From an uncultured Kiritimatiellota bacterium (lineage in GTDB: Bacteria; Verrucomicrobiota; Kiritimatiellia; RFP12; DVOR01), in contig CALXMW010000004.1 in assembly GCA_944389585.1 (NCBI GenBank), forward strand, positions 105,413 through 169,412: a stretch of 64,000 nt of DNA, read 5' to 3'. Position 1 is the stretch's first letter; each line of letters starts with the position of its first letter. The notes under the pieces were generated by a model. It saw only the letters and a program-made list of their open reading frames with translations. It was not told the DNA's origin and did not search any database. Below are positions 33,472 to 42,428 of this stretch, one piece after another. A program made the position numbers and the translations under genes.

Positions 33472-35024
33472 ACGGCGACACCCTCACCCTGCGCGATTTC
33501 CGCGAGCGCCTGCGCGACGCCGCGCCGCCCCCTGCCCCCCGCCGGGCCGGGCCGCCCCGGCGCCGCCCGTTCAACCCGCACCGCACGCTGGCGATCACCT
33601 TCCTGGCGCTCATCTCGCTGGGCACCTTCCTGCTGTGCACGCCGTGGGCGCAGAGCGACCATTGCTGGGCGTGGCTGGCGCCGGGGCGCGCCTTTTCGTG
33701 GGCGAAGGTGGGCGAGGCGTTGCTGGACAACCTGTTCATGGCCACCTCCGCCTCGTGCGTCACGGGGCTTTCGGTGGTGGACGTGCCTTCCACGTACACC
33801 TTTTTCGGGCAGGCGGTGCTGTTGGGGTGCGTCCAGCTCGGGGGCATCAGTTTGGTGACGCTCGGCACGATGATCGTCTCCATCCTGCTGGGGCGCGTGC
33901 CCTTCGGCGGGGAGCGGCAGCTGGTGCTGAGCCTGGGCTCGACGGGCCGCCGCGCGGACAGCCTGCTGGGGCAGACCTTCCGGTATGTCTTCGGCTTTGA
34001 GCTGGCCGGGGCGTTGCTCCTCTTCGCGCGGTACTATTGGCACCACGGCTATGCGCTGGCCGAGGCCGCGTGGTTTGCCGTCTTCCACGCCGTCAGCGCC
34101 TTCTGCAACGCGGGGCTCTCGCTCCACTCGCAGAACCTCATCGAGATGCGCGGGGACGCGCCGTACCTGATCGTCGTGGCGCTGCTCGTGGCCGCCGGCG
34201 GCATCGGCTTCCTCGTCCTCTCCAACGTCTTTGAGTACCGCTTTTGGCGGCGCGACCTCCGCCGGCGCGGCCACATCATCCTGCAGGCCCGGCTGGTTTT
34301 GTGGATGAGCCTGATCCTCACCTTCGGCGGCGGCGCCCTCTTCGCGGCCCTGGAGTGGAACGGCTCGCTCACCATCGACCCCGCCGCCCCGGGGCTTCTG
34401 CCCAGCCTGCTGGGGGGCGACTGGCCCGCCACGCTCCACGCGCTGAGCGCGGACTTCGAGGAGGCGTGCGCCGGCGTCGCCCAGGCCGTCTTCTTCCGCA
34501 CCGCCGGCTTCAACGCCATCCCCATGGGCGAGGTCAGCCACCCCGCCAACGTCCTCTCCGTCCTGCTCATGCTCGTGGGCGGCGCGCCCGGCTCCATGGC
34601 CGGCGGCATCAAGACCACCACCCTCGTCGTCGTCCTCCTCACCATCCGCGCCTACATCCGCGGCGAGGCCCAGGTGCAGGTCCACCACCGCACCATCCCC
34701 GATTCCATCTGCCGCGAGGCCATGGTCATCCTCTTCTTCTACCTGGCCACCGTCTTCGCCTTCTACTTCGTGCTCCTCTTCACCGAGGCGCGGCTCATCG
34801 CGCGCCACGGCGAGTTCGCCCTCTTCTACGAGGTCTCCTCCGCCGTCGGCACCGTCGGCGTCACGCTCGATTCCACCCCCCTGCTCTCCCCCCTGGGGCG
34901 CCTGCTTGTCTCCCTGGCCATGTTCCTGGGACGCATTGGGCCCATCTCGCTGGCCCTCATGATGGCCTCCCGCGCCCAAGCCCCCCACGTCCGCTACCCC
35001 GAGGAAACCATCTCCGTCGGCTAA
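33468..35024 (+). CDS. Trk/Ktr-type potassium transporter membrane subunit
   Basis: Sodium- or proton-linked K+ uptake channel subunit. The 518 residues contain four channel-forming repeats with selectivity-filter loops ATSASCVTGLSVVD, HAVSAFCNAGLSL, FFRTAGFNAIPM and SSAVGTVGVTL. The glycines are conserved in each. Length and the Arg/Pro-rich N-terminus suit KtrB/TrkH. Starts at GTG 33468, overlapping the previous stop. No KtrA/TrkA regulatory gene follows in this window. Confidence 0.93.
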   Translation: MNGDTLTLRDFRERLRDAAPPPAPRRAGPPRRRPFNPHRTLAITFLALISLGTFLLCTPWAQSDHCWAWLAPGRAFSWAKVGEALLDNLFMATSASCVTGLSVVDVPSTYTFFGQAVLLGCVQLGGISLVTLGTMIVSILLGRVPFGGERQLVLSLGSTGRRADSLLGQTFRYVFGFELAGALLLFARYYWHHGYALAEAAWFAVFHAVSAFCNAGLSLHSQNLIEMRGDAPYLIVVALLVAAGGIGFLVLSNVFEYRFWRRDLRRRGHIILQARLVLWMSLILTFGGGALFAALEWNGSLTIDPAAPGLLPSLLGGDWPATLHALSADFEEACAGVAQAVFFRTAGFNAIPMGEVSHPANVLSVLLMLVGGAPGSMAGGIKTTTLVVVLLTIRAYIRGEAQVQVHHRTIPDSICREAMVILFFYLATVFAFYFVLLFTEARLIARHGEFALFYEVSSAVGTVGVTLDSTPLLSPLGRLLVSLAMFLGRIGPISLALMMASRAQAPHVRYPEETISVG

Positions 35025-35165
35025 CCCCCCGCCTTCCCGCATTCCCGCCCGCCCCGCGCACCGCAGGGTGGGCGCGGGCGCCTGACCCAGTGGTCGGGCG
35101 GGGACAAGGGAGTCCCGCGCATCCGGCAAGTGGTGAGGCGAAACCCCGAACGGGGATAAAAACCC
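35025..35165. other. Intergenic region of G+C hairpins
   Basis: Between the K+ transporter and PEP-CTERM gene 2. It holds several short G+C palindromes (for example CCCCGAACGGGG near 35146) but no T tract and no recognised riboswitch core. Confidence 0.4.
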
Positions 35166-35194
35166 TTGACTCAATGGGGGGGGGGTGGTATTAT
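35166..35194 (+). promoter_or_regulatory. Promoter for PEP-CTERM gene 2
   Basis: TTGACT (35166-35171), a 17-base spacer, TATTAT (35189-35194) with TGG extension. It is the best consensus promoter in the window. The transcript would have a short GCCCCGATTGGGGC hairpin before the ribosome-binding site. Confidence 0.8.
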
Positions 35195-35243
35195 AAGTGC
35201 GTTTCTGAAAAGGAGAGCCCCGATTGGGGCGGAAAGGACAAAG

Positions 35244-35912
35244 ATGAAACGTGTGCTGTTGCTGTGTGTCTCGCTGTGCGCCACCTTCGCGGCCCGCGCG
35301 GTGGTGATGGATGAGGTGCGTTCGGCGCCCGAGCCCGTGACGTTCGGCGCGTCGGAGGATTTCTCGGTCATCACGACCTATACGCCCCAAGTTGCCAGCG
35401 CTTGGGCCACGCTTGTCTCCATCGCCGCCTATGATGGGGAGGGCAACGTCATCGGCGGGGTGGGGAGTGACGTGCTCCGCATCCAGCAGATGGCGGGCTC
35501 GGCCGATTTGCTCCTTTATGGGAACATCAGCAATCACACGGCCGCGCAGGGCGCCACCGGGACGATTGCCGTCGCGGCGGGGGGCGATCCCCTTCGCGTG
35601 ACCATCACCAAGGCCGGCGGCACCCTCTCGATTTACGCCACCGGCGCCACGGGGCCTGTGCTCTCCTTTGCCATCGACACCGCGCTTTTCGCCGGCGCCC
35701 AGAGCTACAAGGTCTCTTGGGGCGCCTTCGGCGGCGGGGAGGCCCAGCCCGCGCCCGGGGACATCGGCGACGTCGGGACGGTGGACGACGTGCTGAGCGA
35801 CGAAGAGATTGCGGACGTGTCCGACCCCAACAATCCCGTGATGCCCGAGCCGACGGCGTTGGCGCTGTTGGCGCTGGGCGTGGCCGGGGTGGCGTTGCGG
35901 CGCCGTGTGTAA
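35244..35912 (+). CDS. PEP-CTERM surface/secreted protein
   Basis: A 222-residue exported protein. It has a signal peptide (MKRVLLLCVSLCATFAARA) and a beta-rich Gly/Ala/Thr body (ATLVSIAAYDGEGNVIGG, PLRVTITKAGGTLSIYATG). A short acidic linker (DVLSDEEIADVSDPNNP) precedes the C-terminal tail PEPTALALLALG ending RRRV. Length before the tail and the body sequence differ from the protein at 12061, but the tail is essentially identical. GGAAAGGAC is the ribosome-binding site. Likely cleaved by the exosortase encoded just upstream. Confidence 0.88.
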   Translation: MKRVLLLCVSLCATFAARAVVMDEVRSAPEPVTFGASEDFSVITTYTPQVASAWATLVSIAAYDGEGNVIGGVGSDVLRIQQMAGSADLLLYGNISNHTAAQGATGTIAVAAGGDPLRVTITKAGGTLSIYATGATGPVLSFAIDTALFAGAQSYKVSWGAFGGGEAQPAPGDIGDVGTVDDVLSDEEIADVSDPNNPVMPEPTALALLALGVAGVALRRRV

Positions 35913-35935
35913 GAGAAAAAACCGTGTATCGTGGG

Positions 35936-35962
35936 AGCCCCGGCGCCGCCGGGGCTTTTTTT
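35936..35962 (+). terminator. Intrinsic terminator after PEP-CTERM gene 2
   Basis: AGCCCCGGC (35936-35944), loop GCC, GCCGGGGCT (35948-35956), then seven T residues. Confidence 0.92.
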
Positions 35963-35978
35963 CGCCGCGGGGCGCGCG

Positions 35979-36008
35979 TTTACGCGGAGGGGCGGGTTTT
36001 GGTATACT
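35979..36008 (+). promoter_or_regulatory. Promoter for the gmk-mutL operon
   Basis: TTTACG (35979-35984), an 18-base spacer, TATACT (36003-36008) preceded by TGG. An ATG at 36018 lies only 10 bases beyond it. Confidence 0.65.
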
Positions 36009-36044
36009 TTCGCGGTTATGGCGTTGGAAAGGAAGAGGCGTTTG

Positions 36045-36638
36045 ATGAAGCCGTTGCTGATCGTGATGAGCGCGCCCAGCGGGGCGGGCAAGAGCACGCT
36101 GTGCGATTTGCTGCTGCAGGAGTTCCCGGAGATCACCTATTCGGTCTCGTGCACGACGCGCGCGCCGCGCGGGGAGGAGGAGGATGGGGTGGATTATTTC
36201 TTCCTCTCCCGGGACGAGTTCGCGCGGCAGGAGCGCGAGGGGCTGTTGCTGGAGTCGGCCACCGTCCATGGCAACCGCTACGGCACGCCCGCCGGGCCGG
36301 TTCGCGAGGCCATCGCCGAGGGGCAGAGCGTGCTGATGGACATCGACGTGGTGGGGGCGGCCTCGGTGCGGCGCTTCGTGGCGGGGCTGCCGGAGGGCGA
36401 CCCGTTGCGCGAGGGGTTCGTGGACGTCTTCATCGAGCCGCCGAGCGTGGAGGAGCTGCGCCGGCGCCTGGTGGGGCGCGGGGAGGACAGCCCCGAGAGC
36501 ATCGAGACGCGCCTGGCCAACGCGCAGGGCGAGCTGGCGCGCGCCCACGAGTTCACCTATCGCGTGGTGAACGACGAGCTGCAGGTGGCCTACCGCCGCC
36601 TGCGCGACATCCTGCTGGTGAAAGGGGGCGAGCTGTGA
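36045..36638 (+). CDS. gmk: Guanylate kinase
   Basis: Phosphorylates GMP to GDP with ATP. The 197 residues show the P-loop SAPSGAGKST near the N-terminus, SVSCTTRAPRGEEEDGVDYFF (GMP binding) and LMDIDVVGAASVRR. AAGGAAGAGG lies just before ATG 36045. An in-frame ATG at 36018 would add nine residues and would be read only from a nearly leaderless mRNA. First gene of a twelve-gene operon; its stop overlaps the next start. Confidence 0.95.
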   Translation: MKPLLIVMSAPSGAGKSTLCDLLLQEFPEITYSVSCTTRAPRGEEEDGVDYFFLSRDEFARQEREGLLLESATVHGNRYGTPAGPVREAIAEGQSVLMDIDVVGAASVRRFVAGLPEGDPLREGFVDVFIEPPSVEELRRRLVGRGEDSPESIETRLANAQGELARAHEFTYRVVNDELQVAYRRLRDILLVKGGEL

Positions 36639-37180
36639 GCGTGAAGGTCGCCCTCGGCGTGACCGGGGCCATCGCGTGCTACAAGGCCTGTTCGCTCGTT
36701 CGCCTGATGGCGCGCGAGGGGTGGGAGGTGCGCGTGGCGGCGACGCCGCGCGCGCTCGACTTCGTGGGCGAGATCACGTGGCGGACGCTTTCGCAGCACC
36801 CGGTGGAGACGGACGCCTTCGCGCCGCGCGCGGATTGGCGCCCCCTGCACATCGAGCTGGCGCAGTGGTGCGATCTCTTCGTCGTGGCGCCGTGCTCGGC
36901 CAACACCTTGGCGAAGCTGGCCCACGGCCTGGCCGACAACCTGCTGACGCAGGCGGCCCTGGCCTGCGAGAGGCCCCTGATCCTGGCCCCGGCGATGAAC
37001 GCGGCCATGTGGGCGAACCCGGCCACCCAGGCCAACGCCGAGGCGCTCAAGGCCCGCGGCGCGCGGATCCTCGACCCCGAGGCCGGCGAGCTGGCCTGCG
37101 GCGTCAAGGGCACGGGGCGCCTGCCGGAGCCCGAGGCGCTGATGACCGCCCTGCGCCGCATCGCGGAGGGCCGCGCATGA
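36635..37180 (+). CDS. coaC: Phosphopantothenoylcysteine decarboxylase (stand-alone CoaC)
   Basis: A flavoprotein of coenzyme A synthesis, decarboxylating 4'-phosphopantothenoylcysteine. The 181 residues contain GVTGAIACYKACSLVRLM, the catalytic-His region PLHIELAQWCD, APCSANTLAKLAHGLADNL, the PAMN motif and the substrate clamp ACGVKGTGRLPEP. The usual C-terminal CoaB ligase half is absent, so CoaB should be encoded elsewhere. Starts with GTG overlapping the gmk stop. Confidence 0.92.
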   Translation: MSVKVALGVTGAIACYKACSLVRLMAREGWEVRVAATPRALDFVGEITWRTLSQHPVETDAFAPRADWRPLHIELAQWCDLFVVAPCSANTLAKLAHGLADNLLTQAALACERPLILAPAMNAAMWANPATQANAEALKARGARILDPEAGELACGVKGTGRLPEPEALMTALRRIAEGRA

Positions 37181-37740
37181 AGTGCGAGCTGTGCCACCGG
37201 CAGGACGCCGAGACCGTGCTTTACCGGACGAAGCCCGACGGGAAGCGCCAGGAACTCTACGTCTGCAACGCCTGCGCCGAGCGCGAGCGCGCCTTCGACG
37301 AATCGCGCGGCATCCAAGTGGCGGCCATCGACGCGGGCGGGGACGCGCCGCGCCGCGAGGCCTCGCCCATGGGCGAGCTCTTCGGGCGCCTGGGCAAGAT
37401 GCTCGAGGGCCTCTCCGCCCCCGGCGAGGCCGGCGACGAGCCGCGCTGCCCCGGGTGCGGCACGACGATGGAGGAGATTCGCGCGGCCGGCCTCATCGGC
37501 TGCCCGCAGTGCTACAAGACCTTCGCCAAGCCCCTGCGCGCCCTCTTCGACGATTGCCAGGCCTGCCATGCGTACAAGGGCGACCCGCTGCCCGGCGAGG
37601 CGCGCGCCGGGGCCGAGCGCGACCTGGAGCGCCGCCTGGCCGAGGCCCTGCGGCGCGAGGATTACCGCGAGGCCAAACGCCTGCGCGCGGCCCTCGAGGC
37701 CCTGCGCGGCGCGGAAGGGGGGCCGGGCGATGGCGTATGA
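37177..37740 (+). CDS. mcsA: McsA-like zinc-finger/UVR-motif protein
   Basis: Activator partner of the McsB arginine kinase in bacteria with protein-arginine phosphorylation. The 187 residues carry CxxC pairs at C3/C6, C30/C33, C91/C94 and C109/C112, plus a DDCQAC pair near 127-130. A UVR motif (ERDLERRLAEALRREDYREAKRLRAALEAL, 148-177) lies near the C-terminus. Its ATG overlaps the coaC stop. The McsB-like gene overlaps its end by 11 bases, a conserved pairing. Confidence 0.9.
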   Translation: MKCELCHRQDAETVLYRTKPDGKRQELYVCNACAERERAFDESRGIQVAAIDAGGDAPRREASPMGELFGRLGKMLEGLSAPGEAGDEPRCPGCGTTMEEIRAAGLIGCPQCYKTFAKPLRALFDDCQACHAYKGDPLPGEARAGAERDLERRLAEALRREDYREAKRLRAALEALRGAEGGPGDGV

Positions 37741-38827
37741 GCCCTCGGCCGCGGCGGAGCGGAACCTGCGCCTCTTCTGCACGAAGACGCAGATCTCCCT
37801 AGTGCGCAACGTGCGCGGGGCCGTCTTCCCCGGGAGCATGGGCGAGCGCGCGGCCAAGGCCTTCGGGCGGCGCCTGCAGGAGGCGCTCCTGGCGCGCGTG
37901 CCCGCCGAGGACCTGACCGACGACGACGACCTGGCCGAGATGGCCGAGGTCTGCCACGGCCTCTCGCCGCGCGGCGAGCGCGGGCCGGGCTACCGCCTGC
38001 TCAAGGCCACGGCCGCCGACGGCGAGACGACGGTGTGGTGCGAGGTGATGAGCGCCAACCACCTGACCTTCTCGGTGTGCGGGACGTTCCTGGACTTCGT
38101 GGGGAAGACGGCGCTGCTGCGGGCCTTCGTGGATGCGCTCGCCGAGCCGCTGCAGTTCGTCTCCGCCCCGGGCCTGGGCTATCTGACGGCCCAGCCGACG
38201 CTCGTGGGCACGGGGATGCGCATCCGCTCGTGGATGCACTTGGGCGGGCTCGCGCACTTCGGCTACCTGAACGAGCTCTGCAACGCGGCCGAGGCCAAGG
38301 GCGCGCTCGTGGAGCTGGAGCACCCCGACAGCCCGCCGCCCGGCAGCCTGATCATCCTCTTCAACCGCTTCTCGCTGGGCGGGACGACGGCCGAGATCGC
38401 GGGGCGCTTCCGGGAGTTCCTAGTGCGCGTCTCCGAGCAGGAGACCGAGGCGCGCTGGCGCCTCCTGCGCGACGAGCCCTTCGTCTTCCTCGACATCCTC
38501 ACCCGCGCCAAGGCCGTGCTCAAGGCCGCCACGATGATGGGCGAGGCCGAGGCGCTCGACCTGCTTTCAGACCTGCGCCTGGGGCTCACCACCGGCGCGG
38601 CCACGGCCCGGAAGGTGGACCCGCTGGACCCGAACTGGTTCGACGACGCCACCGACCGCGTCTTCTTCCGCAAGCACGGGCGCGCCCTGCGCCGCAAGCA
38701 CCCCCTGCCGCACGACGTGGACACCTACCAGCCGTGGCGCGAGGAGGCCCTGCGCGCCGCGTGGATGCGGCCGCTGGCGGGTTTCGCGCTCTCGCGCGAG
38801 CTGATCGAAAGGGCCGACGGGCAATGA
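37730..38827 (+). CDS. mcsB: McsB-like protein with degenerate phosphagen-kinase active site
   Basis: A 365-residue homologue of the protein-arginine kinase McsB, recognisable by GLGYLTAQPTLVGTGMRIRSWMHL and FNRFSLGGTTAEIAGRF. Key positions differ from active McsB. The SCPTN motif with the essential Cys is AQPTL (Gln155 where Cys is expected). The NEEDH motif reads MSANH (107-111). The N-terminal SSRIRLARN reads KTQISLVRN. It therefore looks like a pseudokinase that keeps the fold and the partnership with McsA. No ClpC or CtsR gene is in the window. Confidence 0.85.
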   Translation: MAYEPSAAAERNLRLFCTKTQISLVRNVRGAVFPGSMGERAAKAFGRRLQEALLARVPAEDLTDDDDLAEMAEVCHGLSPRGERGPGYRLLKATAADGETTVWCEVMSANHLTFSVCGTFLDFVGKTALLRAFVDALAEPLQFVSAPGLGYLTAQPTLVGTGMRIRSWMHLGGLAHFGYLNELCNAAEAKGALVELEHPDSPPPGSLIILFNRFSLGGTTAEIAGRFREFLVRVSEQETEARWRLLRDEPFVFLDILTRAKAVLKAATMMGEAEALDLLSDLRLGLTTGAATARKVDPLDPNWFDDATDRVFFRKHGRALRRKHPLPHDVDTYQPWREEALRAAWMRPLAGFALSRELIERADGQ

Positions 38828-39606
38828 GGCGCCTGGCAGCCCTTCTGTTGGCCGCGCTGGCCCTGGGCGCGCCCCTCCGCGCGGAGGACGCCACGGCGGG
38901 GCTTTCGCCGCGGCAGATCCTGGTCCAGGCCCGCTCGATGTTCCCGCGCGAGCGCGTCGCCGTCACCGGCTCGCTCATCACCGCCAAGGCCCGCGGGCTG
39001 GAGGAGACGGAGCGGCCCTATGCGCTGACGCTGGATTGGTCGGGCGGGGAGCCCTCGGCGACGTGCGACCTCTTCCGCGCGCGGGGCGACCGCACGCGGC
39101 TGCTGCGCGCCGAGTTGACGCGCCGCGACGGCGTGCCCGCCCTGGCCCTGACGCAGGACGACGGCACGCGCGTGGAGGGCGTGCGCCTGAACACGCCCAT
39201 CGGCGAGAGCGACCTGACGTGGATGGATCTCTCCTTCGATTACCTCTGGTGGCCCGACGTGCGGCGGCTGGACGAGGCGGAAATCGCCGCCAAGGGGATC
39301 CGGACGCGCCAGAACAGCCGCGCCTGCGTGGTGCTGGAGGCCACGCCGCCGGCGCCCGTGCAGGGTTTGGCGGCGGTGCGCCTGTGGGTGGACAAGGGCA
39401 GCGGCAACCTGCTGCAGACCGAGCAGTTGGACGCGGCCGGGCGGACCGTGCGCCAGATGTACGTGCAGCGGCTGGGGCGCGAGGAGGGGCGCTGGGTGCC
39501 CCGGGAGTTCCGCGTGCGCCGGCCGGGGATGGGGCGCGTGACGAAGCTGACCGTGCGCGCCATCCGCTCCGAGAGCTTCAAGACGGGGGAGGACGACGAT
39601 GCCTGA
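38824..39606 (+). CDS. Outer-membrane lipoprotein-sorting-like periplasmic protein
   Basis: A 260-residue protein with a signal peptide (MRRLAALLLAALALGAPLRA) and a LolA/RseB-like half-barrel pattern. It includes the typical MDLSFDYLWWPDVRRLDE and GLAAVRLWVDKGSGNLLQTEQLDAAGRTVRQMYV. Members of this family (COG2834-like) carry lipids or lipoproteins through the periplasm. It is located in an operon with LptF/G-type and protease genes, which fits envelope assembly. ATGA overlap with the McsB-like gene. Confidence 0.82.
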   Translation: MRRLAALLLAALALGAPLRAEDATAGLSPRQILVQARSMFPRERVAVTGSLITAKARGLEETERPYALTLDWSGGEPSATCDLFRARGDRTRLLRAELTRRDGVPALALTQDDGTRVEGVRLNTPIGESDLTWMDLSFDYLWWPDVRRLDEAEIAAKGIRTRQNSRACVVLEATPPAPVQGLAAVRLWVDKGSGNLLQTEQLDAAGRTVRQMYVQRLGREEGRWVPREFRVRRPGMGRVTKLTVRAIRSESFKTGEDDDA

Positions 39607-40759
39607 GCAGAGGAACGCGCGCTTCGTGGCGCTGAGCGAGACGCAGAACCGCGTGGTCGCCGCGTCGCTGACCTTTCTGAGCGCCGCCGCGCTGGCGGTG
39701 GGGTTCGTGGCCCTCGTGTGGCTGGTGCTGGAGGTGCTGGGCTATTTCCTGCACATCGTCGGGCCGGTGATCGTGGCCTTCTTCCTGAGCCTGCTGACGC
39801 GGCCGTGGTACGCGCGGCTGAGGCGTTGGTGTCGGCACGACGTGCCGACGGCGGTGGCCTTTGCGCTGTCGATCCTGATCCCGCTGGCGCTGCTGGTGTG
39901 GTTCTTCGGGGCGTTCTTCTATGAGCAGGGCACGGCGCTGCTGCAGGTGTTGCCGGGGGTGATGGAGCAGCTGCGCGCGGAGCTGGTGGCGCGCTTCCCC
40001 GACGCGCGGGAGCTGGTGCAGGGGCTGGTGCCGAGCCTGCCGCGGGTCTTCGGGGCGGACGGCTCGATCATCCTGACGCAGCTGGGGGCGTGGTTCGGCA
40101 AGGGGATGTCCGTGGGCGGGGCGGTCTTCTCGGCGGGGACGACGACGCTGCTGTGGCTGCTGACCTTCTTCTACTGGCTGCTCTTCGTGATGCAGGAGCC
40201 GCTGACGGGGGAGGGCTTCGCGGCGAAGCTGCCCTTCCTGGGGGAGCGCGGGCGCGCGGCGGTGGCGCGGTATTTCCGGAACTTCAGCGACATCGTGGTG
40301 TCGTACTTCCGCGGGCAGATCATCGACGTGACGCTGCAGGGCGTCCTCTACGGCACGGGCTTCCAGCTGCTGGGGCTGCCCAACGGCTTCCTCATCGGCT
40401 TCGTGCTGGGGTTGATGAACCTGCTGCCGTACCTGGGCGCGACGCTGGGGCTGTGCGTGGCGCTGCCGGTGGCGTTCGTCTCCGGCGGGCCGTGGTATAC
40501 GCTGGCCATCTTCGCGGTCTACTGCGCCGTGCAGACTTTCGACGGCTACGTCATGCAGCCCTACATCCAGGGCAACCGCATGAAGCTGGCCGCGTGGCAG
40601 ATTGTCTTCGCCCTGCTCTTTTGGACGCGGTTGGGCGGGTTCCTGGGGTTGCTCCTGGCCATCCCGCTGACGGCCTTCGTCAAGGCCTCGTGGGGGGAGC
40701 TGCGGGCGACCTCGGAGCGACTGGTCGGCGCGTCCGGGAAGGAGGGCGGCGATGAGTGA
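39599..40759 (+). CDS. AI-2E/PerM-family transporter
   Basis: A 386-residue integral membrane protein with about eight helices. The family signature is visible in YFRNFSDIVVSYFRGQIIDVTLQGVLYGTGFQLLGLPNGFLIGFVLGLMNLLPYLGATLGL and in the later GYVMQPYIQGNRMKLAAW. The family includes permeases and Na+/H+ antiporters; substrate cannot be told. It overlaps both neighbours by 8 bases. Confidence 0.9.
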   Translation: MPEQRNARFVALSETQNRVVAASLTFLSAAALAVGFVALVWLVLEVLGYFLHIVGPVIVAFFLSLLTRPWYARLRRWCRHDVPTAVAFALSILIPLALLVWFFGAFFYEQGTALLQVLPGVMEQLRAELVARFPDARELVQGLVPSLPRVFGADGSIILTQLGAWFGKGMSVGGAVFSAGTTTLLWLLTFFYWLLFVMQEPLTGEGFAAKLPFLGERGRAAVARYFRNFSDIVVSYFRGQIIDVTLQGVLYGTGFQLLGLPNGFLIGFVLGLMNLLPYLGATLGLCVALPVAFVSGGPWYTLAIFAVYCAVQTFDGYVMQPYIQGNRMKLAAWQIVFALLFWTRLGGFLGLLLAIPLTAFVKASWGELRATSERLVGASGKEGGDE

Positions 40760-41315
40760 GCTGGCCGTTGCGCGCGTGATGGTGGGGACGTTGGCCGCGG
40801 CGCTGACGGCCCTAGGATGCTTCCTCCTCATGCCGGGCGCGGGGGCGGCGATGGCGCGCCTGCCGCGGGCGCGGGCGCTGGGGTGGGGGCTCTCGGCGCT
40901 CTGCTGGGCGTGGGTGGCGGCGCGGCTGGTGGCGCACCCGATCGACTTCCTGGCCTTCCTGACGCCGGCGCGGACGATCGTGGGCGCGGCCGTCTGCCTG
41001 GCGCTGACGTGGCTGCTGCTGGGCAACCTGCTGTGCGCGCGGGCGCTGGGCGGGCTGATGATGCTCTGGCCGATGCCCGTCATCCTCGCGGTGCGCGAGC
41101 AGGTGACGGCGTGGCGCCTGGTGCCCGTCTCGGTGGGCTACGCGAGCCTCACCTTCGGGATGGCGGTGGTCTTCTACCCGTGGGTCTTCCGGGCGGCGTG
41201 CGACGCGCTCTGCGCCCGGCCTCCGGTGCGCCGCCTGGCGGCGGCGCTGTTCCTGGCCGCGGGCGTGGCGGCGGCGTGCGCGGCCTTCGCGCTGGGGGAG
41301 GTGATCGGGCAATGA
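40752..41315 (+). CDS. Unrecognised inner-membrane protein
   Basis: A 187-residue protein with about five or six hydrophobic helices (VGTLAAALTALGCFLLMPG; FLTPARTIVGAAVCLALTWLLLGNLLCARALGGLMMLWPMPVILAVREQV; AALFLAAGVAAACAAFALGEVIG). No family was recognised. It overlaps the transporter gene before it and the LptF/G-like gene after it (ATGA), so it is expressed as part of the envelope operon. Confidence 0.72.
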   Translation: MSELAVARVMVGTLAAALTALGCFLLMPGAGAAMARLPRARALGWGLSALCWAWVAARLVAHPIDFLAFLTPARTIVGAAVCLALTWLLLGNLLCARALGGLMMLWPMPVILAVREQVTAWRLVPVSVGYASLTFGMAVVFYPWVFRAACDALCARPPVRRLAAALFLAAGVAAACAAFALGEVIGQ

Positions 41316-42415
41316 GCGGCATCCTGTTCCGTTACGTGTTGCGTTCCTTCGCGGTGCCGGCGGCCATCTGCCTGGTGGGGCTGTGCGCGCTGACGTTGCT
41401 GTTCATGAGCTTCGACCTCATCGGGGCCTTCTTCGACCCGAAGGCGTGCGTCACCGGGCGCGTGGCCTTCGACTTCCTGGCCGGGACGCTCTCGATGTAC
41501 CTGGAGTGGCTGCTCCCGGCGGTCTTCCTGCTCTCCACGCTCTACACGATGTGGCAGTTCTGCCGCCACAGCGAGCTGGTGGCCATGCGCGCCGGCGGCA
41601 TCGGCATGGGCACCATCGTCGCGCCCATCCTGCTGGCTGCCTTCGTGGCCGCGGGGCTCTCCTTCGCCAACACCGAGCTCTACAAGCCCGCGGCCGCCGC
41701 CCGCGCCATGGCCATCAAGAACTCCGACTTCCGCGCCACGGGCCGCGAGCCGATGCCCGGGGGCTTCTTCGCGCCGCGCGGCGACCACAGCTGGGTCATC
41801 GGCGAGCTCTCGCCCGAGGATCCCGGGACGCTCCGCGACGTGCGCGTTACCTTCTTCCGGCCAGACGGCTCGCAGCGCGTGGCCTACGCCGCGCCCCTCG
41901 CCCGCTGGCTCGACGGCGCGTGGTGGCTGCTCGGCGGCGTGCGCCGCACGCGCTACAACGAGCTCAACGACCAGGAGGGCGCGCCCGAGACCTTCCCCTC
42001 CCTGGCGCTGTACGGCGCGCCCGAGACGCCCCAGCAGATTCTGGTGCAGAACCTCTCGGATCTCTCGCTGGCCTCGGCCGACGACCGCGAGGCCAACCGC
42101 GAGATCCGCGAGCAGAGCGGCATGTCCACCCGCCAGAAGAACGAGGATTCCTACGTCACCTACAACCACTACGCCGCGCCCTTCTCCATCGTGCTGGTGA
42201 CGCTCTTCGCCATCCCCGCGGGCATCGCCTCGGGGCGGCAGTCGGTCTTCCGCGGCATCCTGCTGGCGCTGGGCCTCTTCCTTTCCTACTACGTGCTCAC
42301 GGCGGTGGCGATGTCCCTCTCCAACGCCGACGTCATCAAGCCCGCGCTCGCCGTCTCCCTGCCCTGCATCGTCTTCGGCGCGGCGGCGCTGGCGCTCTTC
42401 CGCAAACTGCCCTGA
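41312..42415 (+). CDS. LptF/LptG-family permease
   Basis: Inner-membrane component of the lipopolysaccharide export ABC system. The 367 residues have three N-terminal helices starting at FRYVLRSFAVPAAICLVGLCALTLLFMSFDLIGAFFD and SMYLEWLLPAVFLLSTLYTM, a periplasmic beta-jellyroll region (residues 130-260), then three C-terminal helices ending VFGAAALALFRKLP. The characteristic ELVAMRAGGIG is present. One gene only is seen; a partner permease is presumably elsewhere. Confidence 0.9.
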   Translation: MSGILFRYVLRSFAVPAAICLVGLCALTLLFMSFDLIGAFFDPKACVTGRVAFDFLAGTLSMYLEWLLPAVFLLSTLYTMWQFCRHSELVAMRAGGIGMGTIVAPILLAAFVAAGLSFANTELYKPAAAARAMAIKNSDFRATGREPMPGGFFAPRGDHSWVIGELSPEDPGTLRDVRVTFFRPDGSQRVAYAAPLARWLDGAWWLLGGVRRTRYNELNDQEGAPETFPSLALYGAPETPQQILVQNLSDLSLASADDREANREIREQSGMSTRQKNEDSYVTYNHYAAPFSIVLVTLFAIPAGIASGRQSVFRGILLALGLFLSYYVLTAVAMSLSNADVIKPALAVSLPCIVFGAAALALFRKLP

Positions 42416-42428
42416 GAAAGGCCGACCC

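Noticed and set aside
35025..35165. Possible riboswitch before PEP-CTERM gene 2
   Set aside because: Only simple G+C hairpins, no conserved core recognised, and the promoter lies downstream at 35166-35194, so it would not be in that transcript.
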